DNA of 64,000 nucleotides. Origin: JAEVLT01 sp964484065. Lineage in GTDB: Bacteria > Bacillota > Bacilli > Bacillales > Cytobacillaceae. Made by a program: the position numbers and the translations under genes. Positions 26,018-34,437 of the stretch are shown in pieces; within the stretch, counting starts at the first letter, position 1; each line of letters opens with the position of its first letter. A model generated the notes under the pieces. It made no database searches. It was not told the DNA's origin and saw only the letters and a list, made by a program, of their open reading frames with translations. The stretch covers positions 1 to 64,000 of the forward strand of contig CAZAEW010000011.1 of NCBI GenBank assembly GCA_964484065.1, in the 5' to 3' direction.

Positions 26018-26635
26018 TTATCTTCCCAGCATCTTGTCTAAATGCTTGATTATGGCTTCGCGGTTCCCGGAAATACTTTCTTCTCTTAATTGATCTTTCC
26101 TCATTTTATCTTTAGCTTTCGTTAATACTTCCTCTTCAATCGCTTGAGGAATCACCACGACCCCATCCGCATCACCTACAATGATGTCACCAGGGTTTAT
26201 AGCCGCTCCTCCGCAGGAAATAGGGACATTGACCTCACCAACCCCAGCTTTACCGCTGGCAGCAACAGTGGTTCCTTTCGAAAAAACAGGGAAATTTAGT
26301 TCCTTGATCCCTGCAATATCACGAATTACCCCATCAACAACAATCCCGCCAACACCCATCGTTTGAGCCATTCCAACCACAAAGTCTCCTGCAATCGCAC
26401 GGTATTGGTCACCTTTTGCATCGACCACAAGAATGTCGCCAGGCTGAGCTTCCCGAATCGCTTTTAAAACGGCAAGATTGTCACCAACGGGAATTTTTAC
26501 CGTAAAAGCTCTCCCGGAAAGTTTATATTCTTCCTTTAACGGCTTAATAGCAGGAGACAGATTATTGAGTCCATCCATTGCATCGGAAATCGCCGTTGTC
26601 GGGAGGTTTTGAAATTCATTCACTAGATTGTCCAT
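26018..26635 (-). CDS. RraA-family protein (HMG/CHA aldolase-like)
   Basis: The 205-aa protein shows the RraA fold signature: TTAISDAMDG, GRAFTVKIPVGDNL, GDILVVDAKGD, GGIVVDGVIRDIAGI (metal-binding RD), INPGDIIVGDADGVVVIP. Members are 4-hydroxy-4-methyl-2-oxoglutarate aldolases or oxaloacetate decarboxylases, or, in E. coli, RNase E inhibitors. Bacilli lack RNase E of that type, so an aldolase or decarboxylase role is likelier. It is monocistronic, with GGAG upstream of its ATG. Confidence 0.85.
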   Translation of the reverse strand: MDNLVNEFQNLPTTAISDAMDGLNNLSPAIKPLKEEYKLSGRAFTVKIPVGDNLAVLKAIREAQPGDILVVDAKGDQYRAIAGDFVVGMAQTMGVGGIVVDGVIRDIAGIKELNFPVFSKGTTVAASGKAGVGEVNVPISCGGAAINPGDIIVGDADGVVVIPQAIEEEVLTKAKDKMRKDQLREESISGNREAIIKHLDKMLGR

Positions 26636-26766
26636 TATTTACATTCTCCTTATTCAATTTATTTAATATTCTCACAATTTATTATAACGCTTATCCAATT
26701 AAATAGAAAAATAGGAAAATGTTATCTATTTCAATAAGTTAAAAGAATGACCTGATAAAAAATAAA

Positions 26767-26790
26767 AAGAGTCGATTGCAATCGGCTCTT
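26767..26790 (-). terminator. terminator of the DUF1003 gene
   Basis: AAGAGTCGATTG and CAATCGGCTCTT pair. On the minus strand the hairpin is followed by TTTTTATTTTTT. Confidence 0.8.
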
Positions 26791-26805
26791 CATTTAGCTA
26801 TTAAA

Positions 26806-27363
26806 CTATTTCTCAGATTCATTCTGCTTTTCTTTTAATAATTCTTTAAGGGATTGCAGTTCATTTTCAATACGGTAAAGATGACTCTGCATATCATCGA
26901 TTTCCTGCTCAGCTTTGTAATTAATCGCAAAGTCAATAATCGATTCGTGTTTATCGCGGGCAGCCTGCCGGTTTTGGCTCATCATAATAACCGGCGCCTG
27001 AAAGGCAGCAATAAACGATAAAATCAAATTCAGCAAAATAAACGGCTTACTGTCAAAGTGTCTCGTATATGGAAGGGTATTCCACACCATCCAAAATGCT
27101 AAAAAGAAAGCAAAGAAAAGTATGAACTTCCAGCTTCCTCCAAACGCTGAAATTCGGTCAGCAACGCGATCAGACCAGGTCGTTCTGCGGATATACTCAT
27201 CATCCAAATGCGTTAAAATACTTTTTTCATAGTTGTCAACAAGGCGGTCAATTCTTCTCTTATCCTCTTTGTTTAACTCAATATCAAACCCCTGAATGAT
27301 TGTTTCATCCATTTTTACGGGTTTTGCTCCATATTTTTTTGCTGAAGGAAATTTCATATTCAT
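26806..27363 (-). CDS. DUF1003 membrane protein under M-box control
   Basis: The 185-aa protein starts at ATG 27363, behind GGGAGGTG with 7-base spacing. A soluble N-terminus is followed by two membrane segments (WKFILFFAFFLAFWMVWN and FILLNLILSFIAAFQAPVIMM) and the DUF1003 signature MSQNRQAARDKHES. A C-terminal coiled coil ends the protein (IDDMQSHLYRIENELQSLKE). DUF1003 function is not settled. The leader carries a magnesium-sensing M-box, so the protein is probably needed when Mg2+ is scarce, in transport or Mg homeostasis. No mgtE or corA is adjacent. Confidence 0.88.
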   Translation of the reverse strand: MNMKFPSAKKYGAKPVKMDETIIQGFDIELNKEDKRRIDRLVDNYEKSILTHLDDEYIRRTTWSDRVADRISAFGGSWKFILFFAFFLAFWMVWNTLPYTRHFDSKPFILLNLILSFIAAFQAPVIMMSQNRQAARDKHESIIDFAINYKAEQEIDDMQSHLYRIENELQSLKELLKEKQNESEK

Positions 27364-27401
27364 TTTTGAACACCTCCCGGAATGGTAGGGAGCCACTATA
27401 T

Positions 27402-27521
27402 TTACATCCTCATAGCTGGAGCTGCCTTTTTCATAGCAGCCCCAGCAAAAGAAGGATCCGCGTATCCATGACTCCAATTATTTAACAAAAATAAGTACAA
27501 CCTGCTACTGGAACTATCCAT
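27402..27521 (-). CDS. putative 39-codon leader ORF between the M-box and the DUF1003 gene
   Basis: An open frame from ATG 27521 to TAA 27402 lies in the M-box-controlled transcript, 38 bp before the DUF1003 start. AAAAGGAG lies 12 bases upstream, a rather long spacing; an in-frame ATG at 27557 has no such site. The peptide has a short hydrophobic stretch (LYLFLLNNW) and ends FAGAAMKKAAPAMRM. It is not recognised and may be a regulatory leader peptide or chance. Confidence 0.3.
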   Translation of the reverse strand: MDSSSSRLYLFLLNNWSHGYADPSFAGAAMKKAAPAMRM

Positions 27522-27590
27522 GAAAAAATCACACTCCTTTTCTTCTAAACTATTCATGGTTACAAACGCTGGTGTGGGACAAAAAGTAAA

Positions 27591-27613
27591 AATCCCCCTG
27601 AAAACAGAGGGAT
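27591..27613 (-). terminator. M-box expression-platform terminator
   Basis: On the minus strand ATCCCTCTG pairs with CAGGGGGAT across TTTT and is followed by TTTTACTTTTT. A second GGGGGAT at 27648-27654, next to the aptamer, can pair with the same ATCCC(T) arm to form an antiterminator. Confidence 0.8.
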
Positions 27614-27656
27614 CTCATTAATAGACAGTTGGAAATATCCATTAAAATCCCCCTAG

Positions 27657-27803
27657 TTTAGCTTTAGCACTGTACAACGTAGAGGATACCTCAGCCGCGT
27701 TTAGTAGAGCCTTAATCCGGCAATACCTGTTTTACCCATTGGCGTCTTTCGACGTTTCCGGGCAGCGGCCTGTGTTTGTACAGACGCCTCGCCTAACGAG
27801 AAT
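27657..27803 (-). ncRNA. M-box (ykoK leader) magnesium riboswitch
   Basis: Read on the minus strand the aptamer has CTCGTTAGGCGAGGC, GGCCGCTGCCCG, AAACGTCGAAAGACGCCAAT, GGGTAAAACAGG, CGGCTGAGGTATCC and GTACAGTGCTAAAGCTA. These are the conserved blocks of the Mg2+-sensing M-box in the correct order and length (about 147 nt). It is followed by a terminator and then the DUF1003 gene. Confidence 0.94.
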
Positions 27804-27937
27804 TTTATTTTTGCTTAATTAACCTACACCTTCAACATACGCCCGTTTTCATTTGCTGTCAACCAAAATAACTACCTTGGCAGGGGAAATATTCCACATT
27901 CTCCATAATTCAAAAAAATTAAAATAAACTAAAAATA

Positions 27938-27966
27938 TTGACTTGTTATTATGACAGTGATAACCT
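27938..27966 (+). promoter_or_regulatory. putative sigma-A promoter of ilvA leader
   Basis: TTGACT (27938-27943), a 17-base spacer and TAACCT (27961-27966), about 27 bases before the T-box stem I. Confidence 0.5.
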
Positions 27967-27992
27967 TATCTCATCAATTGAACTTTTAAATT

Positions 27993-28222
27993 CAATGACG
28001 AGAAGAGTAGGGTATGATCTCGTTCCACAGAGAACCGGCAAATGCTGAGAGCCGGTATCGGAACATATCTGAAAATCATCTCTGAGATGCAAAGCTGAAA
28101 AGCTGAAGTAGGCTTTGCCGGAATGTCCGCCGTTACAATGGAACACGTATTTATGTAAATGTACGTTGATCGAGAGCCGCAGGATCGAGTTTTTTCTGCG
28201 GAAGTAGGGTGGTATCGCGAGC
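27993..28222 (+). ncRNA. T-box riboswitch of ilvA
   Basis: The T-box sequence AGGGTGGTATCGCGAG (28206-28221) is unmistakable. It is preceded by a long stem-I region containing GCTGAGAGCCGGTAT and followed by the terminator. Two ATC (Ile) triplets near 28061 and 28067 are specifier candidates, which fits control of ilvA by uncharged tRNA-Ile. Confidence 0.93.
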
Positions 28223-28258
28223 AAACTCGTCCCTATATACGGGGTGAGTTTTTTTTGT
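28223..28258 (+). terminator. T-box regulated terminator
   Basis: AAACTCGTCCC and GGGGTGAGTTT pair and run into eight T residues. The 5' arm adjoins the T-box sequence that would form the antiterminator. Confidence 0.88.
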
Positions 28259-28345
28259 TGTTTTTTAATTCAATCAGTGTATTTCTTCATTTCCTATTTC
28301 TTATTATAAAATATTTTTGAGTGATCTCTAGGAGGTTGTTTTAAC

Positions 28346-29620
28346 ATGAGTCAACAGTTGGATCAAAAAGAAGAAAAAGCCTTTAATGTAGATGATATCA
28401 TCATCGCCAGCCACACCATTAAGGATGTCATTTCTCCAACACCTTTACAATATAATGCTTTGCTATCTGAACGGTATAACTGCCATGTCTATTTAAAACG
28501 GGAGGACCTGCAAAGCGTTCGTTCTTTTAAAATCCGCGGCGCCTACAACCGGATTAAACGATTAAGTGAGGAAGAAGTAAAAAACGGAATTATTTGTGCA
28601 AGTGCGGGAAATCATGCTCAAGGCGTAGCCTACTCCTGTCATCTGTTGAAAATTAACGGAAAGATCTTCATGCCGATTACGACTCCAAAACAAAAAGTTA
28701 ACCAAGTAAAGTTTTGGGGCAGGGATGATATTGAAATTGTTTTGGTTGGAGACACATTTGATGATGCCTATGTAGAGGCCGTGAAGTGCTGCGAGTTAGA
28801 GAATCGTACCTTTATTCATCCGTTTGATGATGTTGAGGTTGTTGCCGGACAAGGGACAATCGCGGTTGAGTTGTTAGATGCTTGTCAGGAAAAAATTGAT
28901 TATGTTTTTGGCGCTATTGGCGGCGGAGGGCTCATGTCCGGTGTCGGCACATATATGAAAAACTTTTCTCCGGAAACCAAGTTAATTGGTGTTGAGCCTG
29001 AAGGAGCGCCAGGAATGAAAGAATCGTTCCTGCACGGAGAAGTTACAACTCTTGATTCAATTGATCCGTTTGTGGACGGAGCAGCCGTGAAGACAGTTGG
29101 GTCGCTGACCTATCAAATTTGCAAAGAAATTATTGATGATATCGTCGTGGTTCCGGAAGGAAAAGTTTGTACAACACTCTTAGCTTTATATAATGAAAAT
29201 GCCATCGTAGCTGAACCAACTGGGGCCTTATCGGTAGCGGCTTTGGATGCCTATGCAGACAAAATTAAAGGAAAAACGGTTGTCTGCATCATTAGCGGAG
29301 GAAACAATGATATCGGACGGATGCAGGAAATCAAAGAGCGTTCAATGATTTACGAAGGACTGCAGCATTACTTCATTGTGCAATTTCCGCAGCGTCCGGG
29401 CGCATTGCGCGAGTTTTTGCTGGATGTTCTTGGACCAAATGATGATATTACCCGCTTTGAATATACGAAAAAGAATAATAAAGACAGCGGACCAGCTTTG
29501 GTCGGTATTGAACTGAAAGACAAAGAAGATTATTATCCGTTGATTGAGCGGATCAAAAACAAAGGATTTTTCTACAAAGAAGTTCTGAAAGACAGCACTT
29601 TATTCCAGATGCTCATTTAA
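28346..29620 (+). CDS. ilvA: threonine ammonia-lyase (biosynthetic threonine dehydratase)
   Basis: PLP enzyme converting threonine to 2-oxobutanoate, the first step of isoleucine synthesis. At 424 aa it is the short Bacillus type. SVRSFKIRGAYNR contains the Schiff-base Lys, SAGNHAQGVAY the Asn loop, and FGAIGGGGLMSGVG the phosphate-binding glycine loop. A single ACT-like regulatory domain lies at about residues 335-424 (QHYFIVQFPQRPGALREFL). The start follows AGGAGG. Transcription is controlled by the T-box leader. No other ilv genes are adjacent. Confidence 0.97.
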   Translation: MSQQLDQKEEKAFNVDDIIIASHTIKDVISPTPLQYNALLSERYNCHVYLKREDLQSVRSFKIRGAYNRIKRLSEEEVKNGIICASAGNHAQGVAYSCHLLKINGKIFMPITTPKQKVNQVKFWGRDDIEIVLVGDTFDDAYVEAVKCCELENRTFIHPFDDVEVVAGQGTIAVELLDACQEKIDYVFGAIGGGGLMSGVGTYMKNFSPETKLIGVEPEGAPGMKESFLHGEVTTLDSIDPFVDGAAVKTVGSLTYQICKEIIDDIVVVPEGKVCTTLLALYNENAIVAEPTGALSVAALDAYADKIKGKTVVCIISGGNNDIGRMQEIKERSMIYEGLQHYFIVQFPQRPGALREFLLDVLGPNDDITRFEYTKKNNKDSGPALVGIELKDKEDYYPLIERIKNKGFFYKEVLKDSTLFQMLI

Positions 29621-29631
29621 TAACCTTTTAT

Positions 29632-29657
29632 AAAAGACGGGGAAAACCCCGTCTTTT
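29632..29657. terminator. bidirectional terminator, ilvA / ykuK
   Basis: An 11-bp perfect stem AAAAGACGGGG / CCCCGTCTTTT with an AAAA loop. Its right arm overlaps the ykuK stop codon. Confidence 0.85.
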
Positions 29658-30189
29658 ACTTTGTAAATCGATTGGCATAGCTGGATGCCACAAAGGCTTC
29701 CGGTTTAATCTTCGGTTCAAATCCCGTCAGTCCAATCCGCATAACCATTTCTTCGACAAATTCTCTTGTCTTATTCCGCTTACCGGACCCTATATCCAAA
29801 TGCCCCTCCAATTTAAACGTTGCCCCCTGATAAATATTCGGAAGAACGATTTCGATCATTTCATTTATTTTTTCTTCCGAAAACAGGCTGACAATTTCTT
29901 CCGTTAAGGATGTTTCAAGAGAAATCCGCTCGTGTAAGTAATTCATTCTTCGATAGACAATGAACTTTCGAATACATGCCCATGCACCTTTACCCTCATT
30001 TTGGATCACAATACCTGTAATAAACACTGTTTTCGTTTCATGAACTTGTGAATCGGTTCCGACCATTAGCCGGAAGTTTCCGCATGGATTCAATTTCATA
30101 AAATGAATAATGCGATTAAAAACCTCACTGAATGTCATTCCGCTTTCTTGCAAGTTATGAAACCGTTCGTGGTCAATTTGATTTTTCAC
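29656..30189 (-). CDS. ykuK: YkuK family protein (DUF458, RNase H-like)
   Basis: The 177-aa protein starts at GTG 30189, behind AGGTGATGAG. It contains FRLMVGTDSQVHETKTVFIT, VYRRMNYLHERISLETSLT and EGHLDIGSGKRNKTREFVEEM, the DUF458/YkuK pattern with acidic residues (GTDSQ, LDIG) placed as in RNase H-like folds. Nuclease activity is not proven. B. subtilis YkuK is linked with biofilm and stress expression; no such context is visible here. Confidence 0.85.
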   Translation of the reverse strand: MKNQIDHERFHNLQESGMTFSEVFNRIIHFMKLNPCGNFRLMVGTDSQVHETKTVFITGIVIQNEGKGAWACIRKFIVYRRMNYLHERISLETSLTEEIVSLFSEEKINEMIEIVLPNIYQGATFKLEGHLDIGSGKRNKTREFVEEMVMRIGLTGFEPKIKPEAFVASSYANRFTK

Positions 30190-30597
30190 CTCATCACCTG
30201 CATCTGATCCCCTTACTTGAATTCGTTTTCAGTTATATAATGTTTTGTATAAACGAAATCCTTTTTCAAACGATAGTTAATTTATTATATTTAGTTGAAT
30301 AGGAGTTGTTGTTATTTTTTTCTATGAAAGGGGCAGAGCTGCGCAAAAGTCATGTTGTTTTAACCAACCAAAGTGAGGAACAATTTCTTCTTCTTCTTTG
30401 AAAAGGTTTAACTTTGCTCCGCTCACACCGCCTTTATTATGCTGGTGTATTGCTCATACATGTTTTTTTCTATACATGGATTTGTAGTTTAAATTCCTGT
30501 AAGTTTTTAAAATCCATTCCCATCAATAGACTGTCAGAATTCGATTATCGGCAGAAACTTTTAGTGGAAATGATGGCTATAGAGAGGGTTTTATACG
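30190..30597. other. 408-bp intergenic region, no convincing gene
   Basis: A 25-codon frame starting near 30324 (MKGAELRKSHVVLTNQS...) lacks a ribosome binding site at useful spacing. A 63-codon frame at 30414 overlaps the promoter region of the next gene and looks non-coding. AT-rich, probably divergent promoters. Confidence 0.45.
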
Positions 30598-31380
30598 ATG
30601 AATGAAGTAAACCATTTATTTCGAAAAAGAATTGGGCTCGGTTTGAATGAACACATTCATTTTGATATGCTTGGAAGCATATTAAAGAAAACAGCAGCTT
30701 CCATACCATTTGAAAATTTATCGATCATTTCAGGAACAACAGGAGATGCTGCAAAAGATAATCTAATCCACAAAATCCTTATTAAAAACGAAGGTGGGCT
30801 GTGCTACGAATTAAATCCGCTTCTCTATTATTTTTTAGTTGAAAATGGTTTTGAAGCAAATTTAGTCCGCGGAGTTGTTTTTAATCAGCAAATCCAAAAC
30901 TGGAGTGAAACAGGGAGGACACATACAGCTATAGTCTTGAAACATAATCAGCAATCTTACTTGATCGATACCGGATTTGGTTTGAAATTACCTTTAATTC
31001 CTGTTCCATTAAATGGAGGTATCGTTTCTTCAAATACCGGAGATTTTCAAGTCAGCAAAATAGAACACTGTGATGGAGACTACATTTTTAAAATGAAACT
31101 AAAAGATCATGAAGAAGATTGGCAGCCAGGTTATGTGTTTGACTCCATGCATCCGATTAAGAATTCCTGCGAATTAACAGAAATCGGGAGCATTATTTGT
31201 GAGCACCCTAGCTCTTCTTTTAATAAAAGTCCCTTAATTACACGCTTAACAAACAACGGTTATATGATTTTGACCAGAACTTCCTTTACACACTCAGAAA
31301 ATGGCCAAGTGACAAAAGAAACCTTTGATCGAGACCGCTTTAAAGAAATGGCAAGAGTACATTTCGGATTATTTTGCTAA
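30598..31380 (+). CDS. arylamine N-acetyltransferase
   Basis: The enzyme moves an acetyl group from acetyl-CoA to arylamines or arylhydrazines. The 260-aa protein has the catalytic triad in order: Cys69 in NEGGLCYELN, His109 in GRTHTAIV and Asp124 in YLIDTGFG. PFENLSI near the N-terminus is also diagnostic. The start has AGAGAGGG 9 bases upstream. It is monocistronic, with no linked biosynthetic genes, so a detoxification role is likely. Confidence 0.93.
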   Translation: MNEVNHLFRKRIGLGLNEHIHFDMLGSILKKTAASIPFENLSIISGTTGDAAKDNLIHKILIKNEGGLCYELNPLLYYFLVENGFEANLVRGVVFNQQIQNWSETGRTHTAIVLKHNQQSYLIDTGFGLKLPLIPVPLNGGIVSSNTGDFQVSKIEHCDGDYIFKMKLKDHEEDWQPGYVFDSMHPIKNSCELTEIGSIICEHPSSSFNKSPLITRLTNNGYMILTRTSFTHSENGQVTKETFDRDRFKEMARVHFGLFC

Positions 31381-31408
31381 AAAGGGAACTTCTCATCCTT
31401 TCTAACGA

Positions 31409-31438
31409 TATGACATTTATCATGTTGTAAACATGACA
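31409..31438 (+). promoter_or_regulatory. putative DesR operator upstream of des
   Basis: TATGACATTTATCATGT is followed by TGTAAACATGACA. TCATGT/ACATGA form an inverted repeat with 5-base spacing, and ATGACA is repeated directly. It ends 8 bases before the -35 box, where phosphorylated DesR binds in B. subtilis. Confidence 0.55.
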
Positions 31439-31446
31439 CCTGCTAC

Positions 31447-31475
31447 TTACAGAATTTTATTTTTTTCACTATAAT
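31447..31475 (+). promoter_or_regulatory. sigma-A promoter of des
   Basis: TTACAG (31447-31452), a 17-base spacer and a perfect TATAAT (31470-31475), 36 bases before the ATG. Confidence 0.7.
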
Positions 31476-31510
31476 TCAATCTATAATCTAAAAAAGAAAA
31501 GGATAGGAAT

Positions 31511-32533
31511 ATGACATTAAAGAACATAAGGGAACGGATTTCCAAGTTTGAAAAATCATCAACAAAGACTAGTATATGGCAGTTAATCAACACACTTGTG
31601 CCTTTTTTTCTGCTCTGGTACATTGCCTATCAATGCCTATCAATTTCGTATATTTTAACGATTGTGATATCCATTATTAACGCGGGTTTTTTAGTACGCA
31701 TTTTCATCATTTTTCACGATAGTTGTCACCATTCATTTTTTAAAAGCAGACGTGCCAATAAAATTATTGGTACATTAACGGGAGTATTGACACTATTTCC
31801 ATACGATCAATGGGCACACGATCATGCTGTTCATCACGCCACAAGCAGCAACCTAAATAAACGGGGAACAGGGGATTTGTGGATTATGACAGTAGACGAA
31901 TACTTATCGTCTTCGACCTTGCAAAAAATCGCTTACCGTTTGTATCGAAACCCAATCATCATGTTTGGATTGGGACCGATTTATCAATTTCTCCTTAAAA
32001 ACCGCTTCAATCGCAAAGGGGCGCGAAAAAAGGAACGATTGAATACGTATCTGACAAACATCTTCATTGTTATTCTAATCAGCGTTCTCTGCTGGGCAAT
32101 TGGCTGGCAATCCTTCTTACTTGTCCAAGCACCCATTTTTCTCGTGTCGGGGTCCGCAGGGATTTGGCTTTTTTATGTGCAGCATACATTTGAGGATTCG
32201 TATTTTGAAAATGAAGGCAACTGGGATTATGTTAAGGCTGCCGTTCAAGGAAGCTCTTTTTATAAATTGCCGAAGGTGCTGCAGTGGTTGACAGGGAACA
32301 TTGGATACCATCATGTTCACCACTTAAGTCCAAGAGTGCCAAATTACAAGCTTGCAGCAGCTCATGATGCAGCTCCTCCGCTGCAAAACGTCCCAACGAT
32401 TACCCTTTTTAACAGTTTAAACTGTTTGCGGTTCCATTTATGGGATGAGGAAGCAAAAAAATTCATAGGATTTAAAAACATCAAAGCTCACTCAAAACGA
32501 GCATTTTCAGTCAAAATGAAGACTGAAAGCTAA
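31511..32533 (+). CDS. des: acyl-lipid fatty acid desaturase
   Basis: Membrane di-iron enzyme that inserts a double bond into phospholipid acyl chains on cold shock. The 340-aa protein has the three histidine boxes HDSCHH, HAVHH and HHVHH and four or more membrane segments between them. GGATAGG precedes the ATG. The next genes are desK and desR, as in B. subtilis. The promoter and a likely DesR operator are visible just upstream. Confidence 0.95.
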   Translation: MTLKNIRERISKFEKSSTKTSIWQLINTLVPFFLLWYIAYQCLSISYILTIVISIINAGFLVRIFIIFHDSCHHSFFKSRRANKIIGTLTGVLTLFPYDQWAHDHAVHHATSSNLNKRGTGDLWIMTVDEYLSSSTLQKIAYRLYRNPIIMFGLGPIYQFLLKNRFNRKGARKKERLNTYLTNIFIVILISVLCWAIGWQSFLLVQAPIFLVSGSAGIWLFYVQHTFEDSYFENEGNWDYVKAAVQGSSFYKLPKVLQWLTGNIGYHHVHHLSPRVPNYKLAAAHDAAPPLQNVPTITLFNSLNCLRFHLWDEEAKKFIGFKNIKAHSKRAFSVKMKTES

Positions 32534-32648
32534 CCATCATAATTGTATTTTCAGGCTCCTCTTCCTATTATTAATTATAAGAGGAGCCATTTACATGTTA
32601 AAATAATGGTAACAATAGAATGGCTAAAATTAAAACGAGGTTCCATAT

Positions 32649-33785
32649 ATGTTAAAAAGATATTGGGGTTTATTAAAAGGGACGGGGATATCGCCCTATA
32701 TTTGGACCATTTTATCGATATTGCCCTTTTACTTTATATTTCTTTCTCCTTCAAATCTTGTGAAAATAATCGGAATTATTCTGACGCTTTTTTTCTTCCT
32801 TTTTTACAGGTTTGCTTATTTTTCTATGGGGTGGACGATTTATTTATGGACATCCATCCTTATCATGATATCTGTTGCTTCAACCATTATGTTCAGTTAT
32901 GTGTATTTCGCTTTTTTTCTTGCGTACTTTATTGGTAATATCAAAAATCGAATGGCTTTTGTGGTACTTTACTTTATTCATTTGATCATGTCAGCTGCTG
33001 CGATCAATTACAAGATCCTTTTGCAGGAACCATTTTACTTAAAACAGCTTCCATTTGTGTTGATCATCTTTATCAGTGTCATCCTTCTGCCGTTTAGCCT
33101 CAGGTTCCGAAAAGAGCGGGGGCAGCTTGTTGAAAAACTGGAAGATGCCAACAAACGGATTGCAGAACTCGTCAAGCAGGAAGAGCGGCAGAGAATTGCC
33201 CGCGATCTTCATGATACACTTGGGCAAAAGCTATCTCTTATTGGTCTAAAGAGCGATTTAGCACGGAGACTGGTCTATAAAGATCCGGAGCAAGCCAAAG
33301 CGGAATTAAAAGATGTCCAGCAAACAGCCAGAACTGCCTTAAATGAAGTGAGAAAAATGGTAGCGAATATGCGCGGCATTCGTCTGAAAGATGAGCTTGT
33401 CCGTGTAAAAGAGTTATTAAAAGCAGCCCAAATTACGCTTGTTTCCGAAGCAGAGATTTCTTTATCAAATGTATCCCTGTTAACGGAAAATATTCTTAGC
33501 ATGTGTTTAAAAGAGGCAGTGACAAATATCGTGAAACATAGCGGTGCAACAACCTGTTATCTTCATTTTGAACAAACACCAAGTGAAACCATCATTAAAG
33601 TTCGTGACAATGGAATTTCGGGTGTCAATAATGAAGCTCTCAGCCGTGGCAGCGGATTGATTGGCATGCGTGAAAGGCTGGAATTTGTAAACGGCAGCTT
33701 AGAAATTGTAGCTAATGAGGGAACGATGTTGATTATAAAGGTGCCAAATACTGTAAAGATAGCAAGAGAGGAGGGGACAAGATGA
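32649..33785 (+). CDS. desK: membrane thermosensor histidine kinase DesK
   Basis: A 378-aa protein with four to five N-terminal membrane segments (to about residue 155), a linker coiled coil (EKLEDANKRIAELVKQEERQ), a HisKA_3 phospho-acceptor in RIARDLHDTLGQKLS, and a C-terminal HATPase with SGLIGMRERL. In B. subtilis DesK senses bilayer thickness on cooling and phosphorylates DesR. GAGG lies before the ATG. It overlaps desR by 4 bp. Confidence 0.94.
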   Translation: MLKRYWGLLKGTGISPYIWTILSILPFYFIFLSPSNLVKIIGIILTLFFFLFYRFAYFSMGWTIYLWTSILIMISVASTIMFSYVYFAFFLAYFIGNIKNRMAFVVLYFIHLIMSAAAINYKILLQEPFYLKQLPFVLIIFISVILLPFSLRFRKERGQLVEKLEDANKRIAELVKQEERQRIARDLHDTLGQKLSLIGLKSDLARRLVYKDPEQAKAELKDVQQTARTALNEVRKMVANMRGIRLKDELVRVKELLKAAQITLVSEAEISLSNVSLLTENILSMCLKEAVTNIVKHSGATTCYLHFEQTPSETIIKVRDNGISGVNNEALSRGSGLIGMRERLEFVNGSLEIVANEGTMLIIKVPNTVKIAREEGTR

Positions 33786-34381
33786 TTCGAATTGTCATTG
33801 CAGAAGATCAGCGAATGTTATTAGGGGCATTGGGATCTTTACTGAATTTGGAAGAAGATATGGAAGTAGTCGGTCAGGCCTGCAACGGGGAAGAGGCTAT
33901 TGCACTTGTTGGAAAGTTTCAGCCGGATGTATGTATTATGGATATTGAAATGCCCGAAAAAAATGGTCTTGAAGCCGCAGAAGAATTAAAAGGCAAAGGG
34001 TGCAAAGTCATCATTTTAACAACATTTGCTCGGTCAGGATATTTTCAGCGGGCCATAAAGGCAGGCGTCAGCGGATACTTGTTAAAAGACAGTCCAAGCG
34101 AAGAATTAGCAAATTCGATCCGCAGCGTCGTTTCCGGGAAAAGAATTTTTGCACCGGAACTGATGGATGATGTATACAGTGAGGAGAACCCGCTGACCGA
34201 GAGGGAAATGGACATCTTAGAACTAGTCGCCGATGGAAAAAACACCAAAGAGATTGCCAGCCAGTTAAGCATCACATATGGAACGGTACGGAATTATATC
34301 TCGACGATTATGGAAAAGCTTGGTGTATCAAACCGAATTGAAGCCATTACCCAATTCAAAGAAAAAGGCTGGTTTAAATAG
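33782..34381 (+). CDS. desR: response regulator DesR
   Basis: A 199-aa NarL-type regulator. The receiver has IVIAEDQRMLLGAL, Asp in VCIMDIEMPEKNGLE, the switch Thr in IILTTFAR and Lys in GYLLKDS. The C-terminal LuxR helix-turn-helix is LTEREMDILELVADGKNTKE and TYGTVRNYISTIMEKLG. It activates des when phosphorylated by DesK. The start ATGA overlaps the desK stop. Confidence 0.95.
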   Translation: MIRIVIAEDQRMLLGALGSLLNLEEDMEVVGQACNGEEAIALVGKFQPDVCIMDIEMPEKNGLEAAEELKGKGCKVIILTTFARSGYFQRAIKAGVSGYLLKDSPSEELANSIRSVVSGKRIFAPELMDDVYSEENPLTEREMDILELVADGKNTKEIASQLSITYGTVRNYISTIMEKLGVSNRIEAITQFKEKGWFK

Positions 34382-34406
34382 GTTTTACTATTATAACTGT
34401 TTTTCT

Positions 34407-34437
34407 AAAACCTTTTCCCTTTGTGAAAAGGTTTTTT
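34407..34437 (+). terminator. terminator of des-desKR
   Basis: AAAACCTTTT and AAAAGGTTTT pair and end in six T residues. Confidence 0.75.

Noticed and set aside
27364..27477. N-terminal extension of the DUF1003 protein
   Set aside because: The downstream ATG has an excellent GGGAGGTG site, and the extension is Cys-rich and unlike the family.
27949..28224. 91-codon minus-strand frame
   Set aside because: It is antisense to the T-box leader, whose conserved bases explain the sequence.
32543..32938. 131-codon plus-strand frame after des
   Set aside because: It overlaps desK in another frame and has no motif; desK has a proper start and full domain structure.
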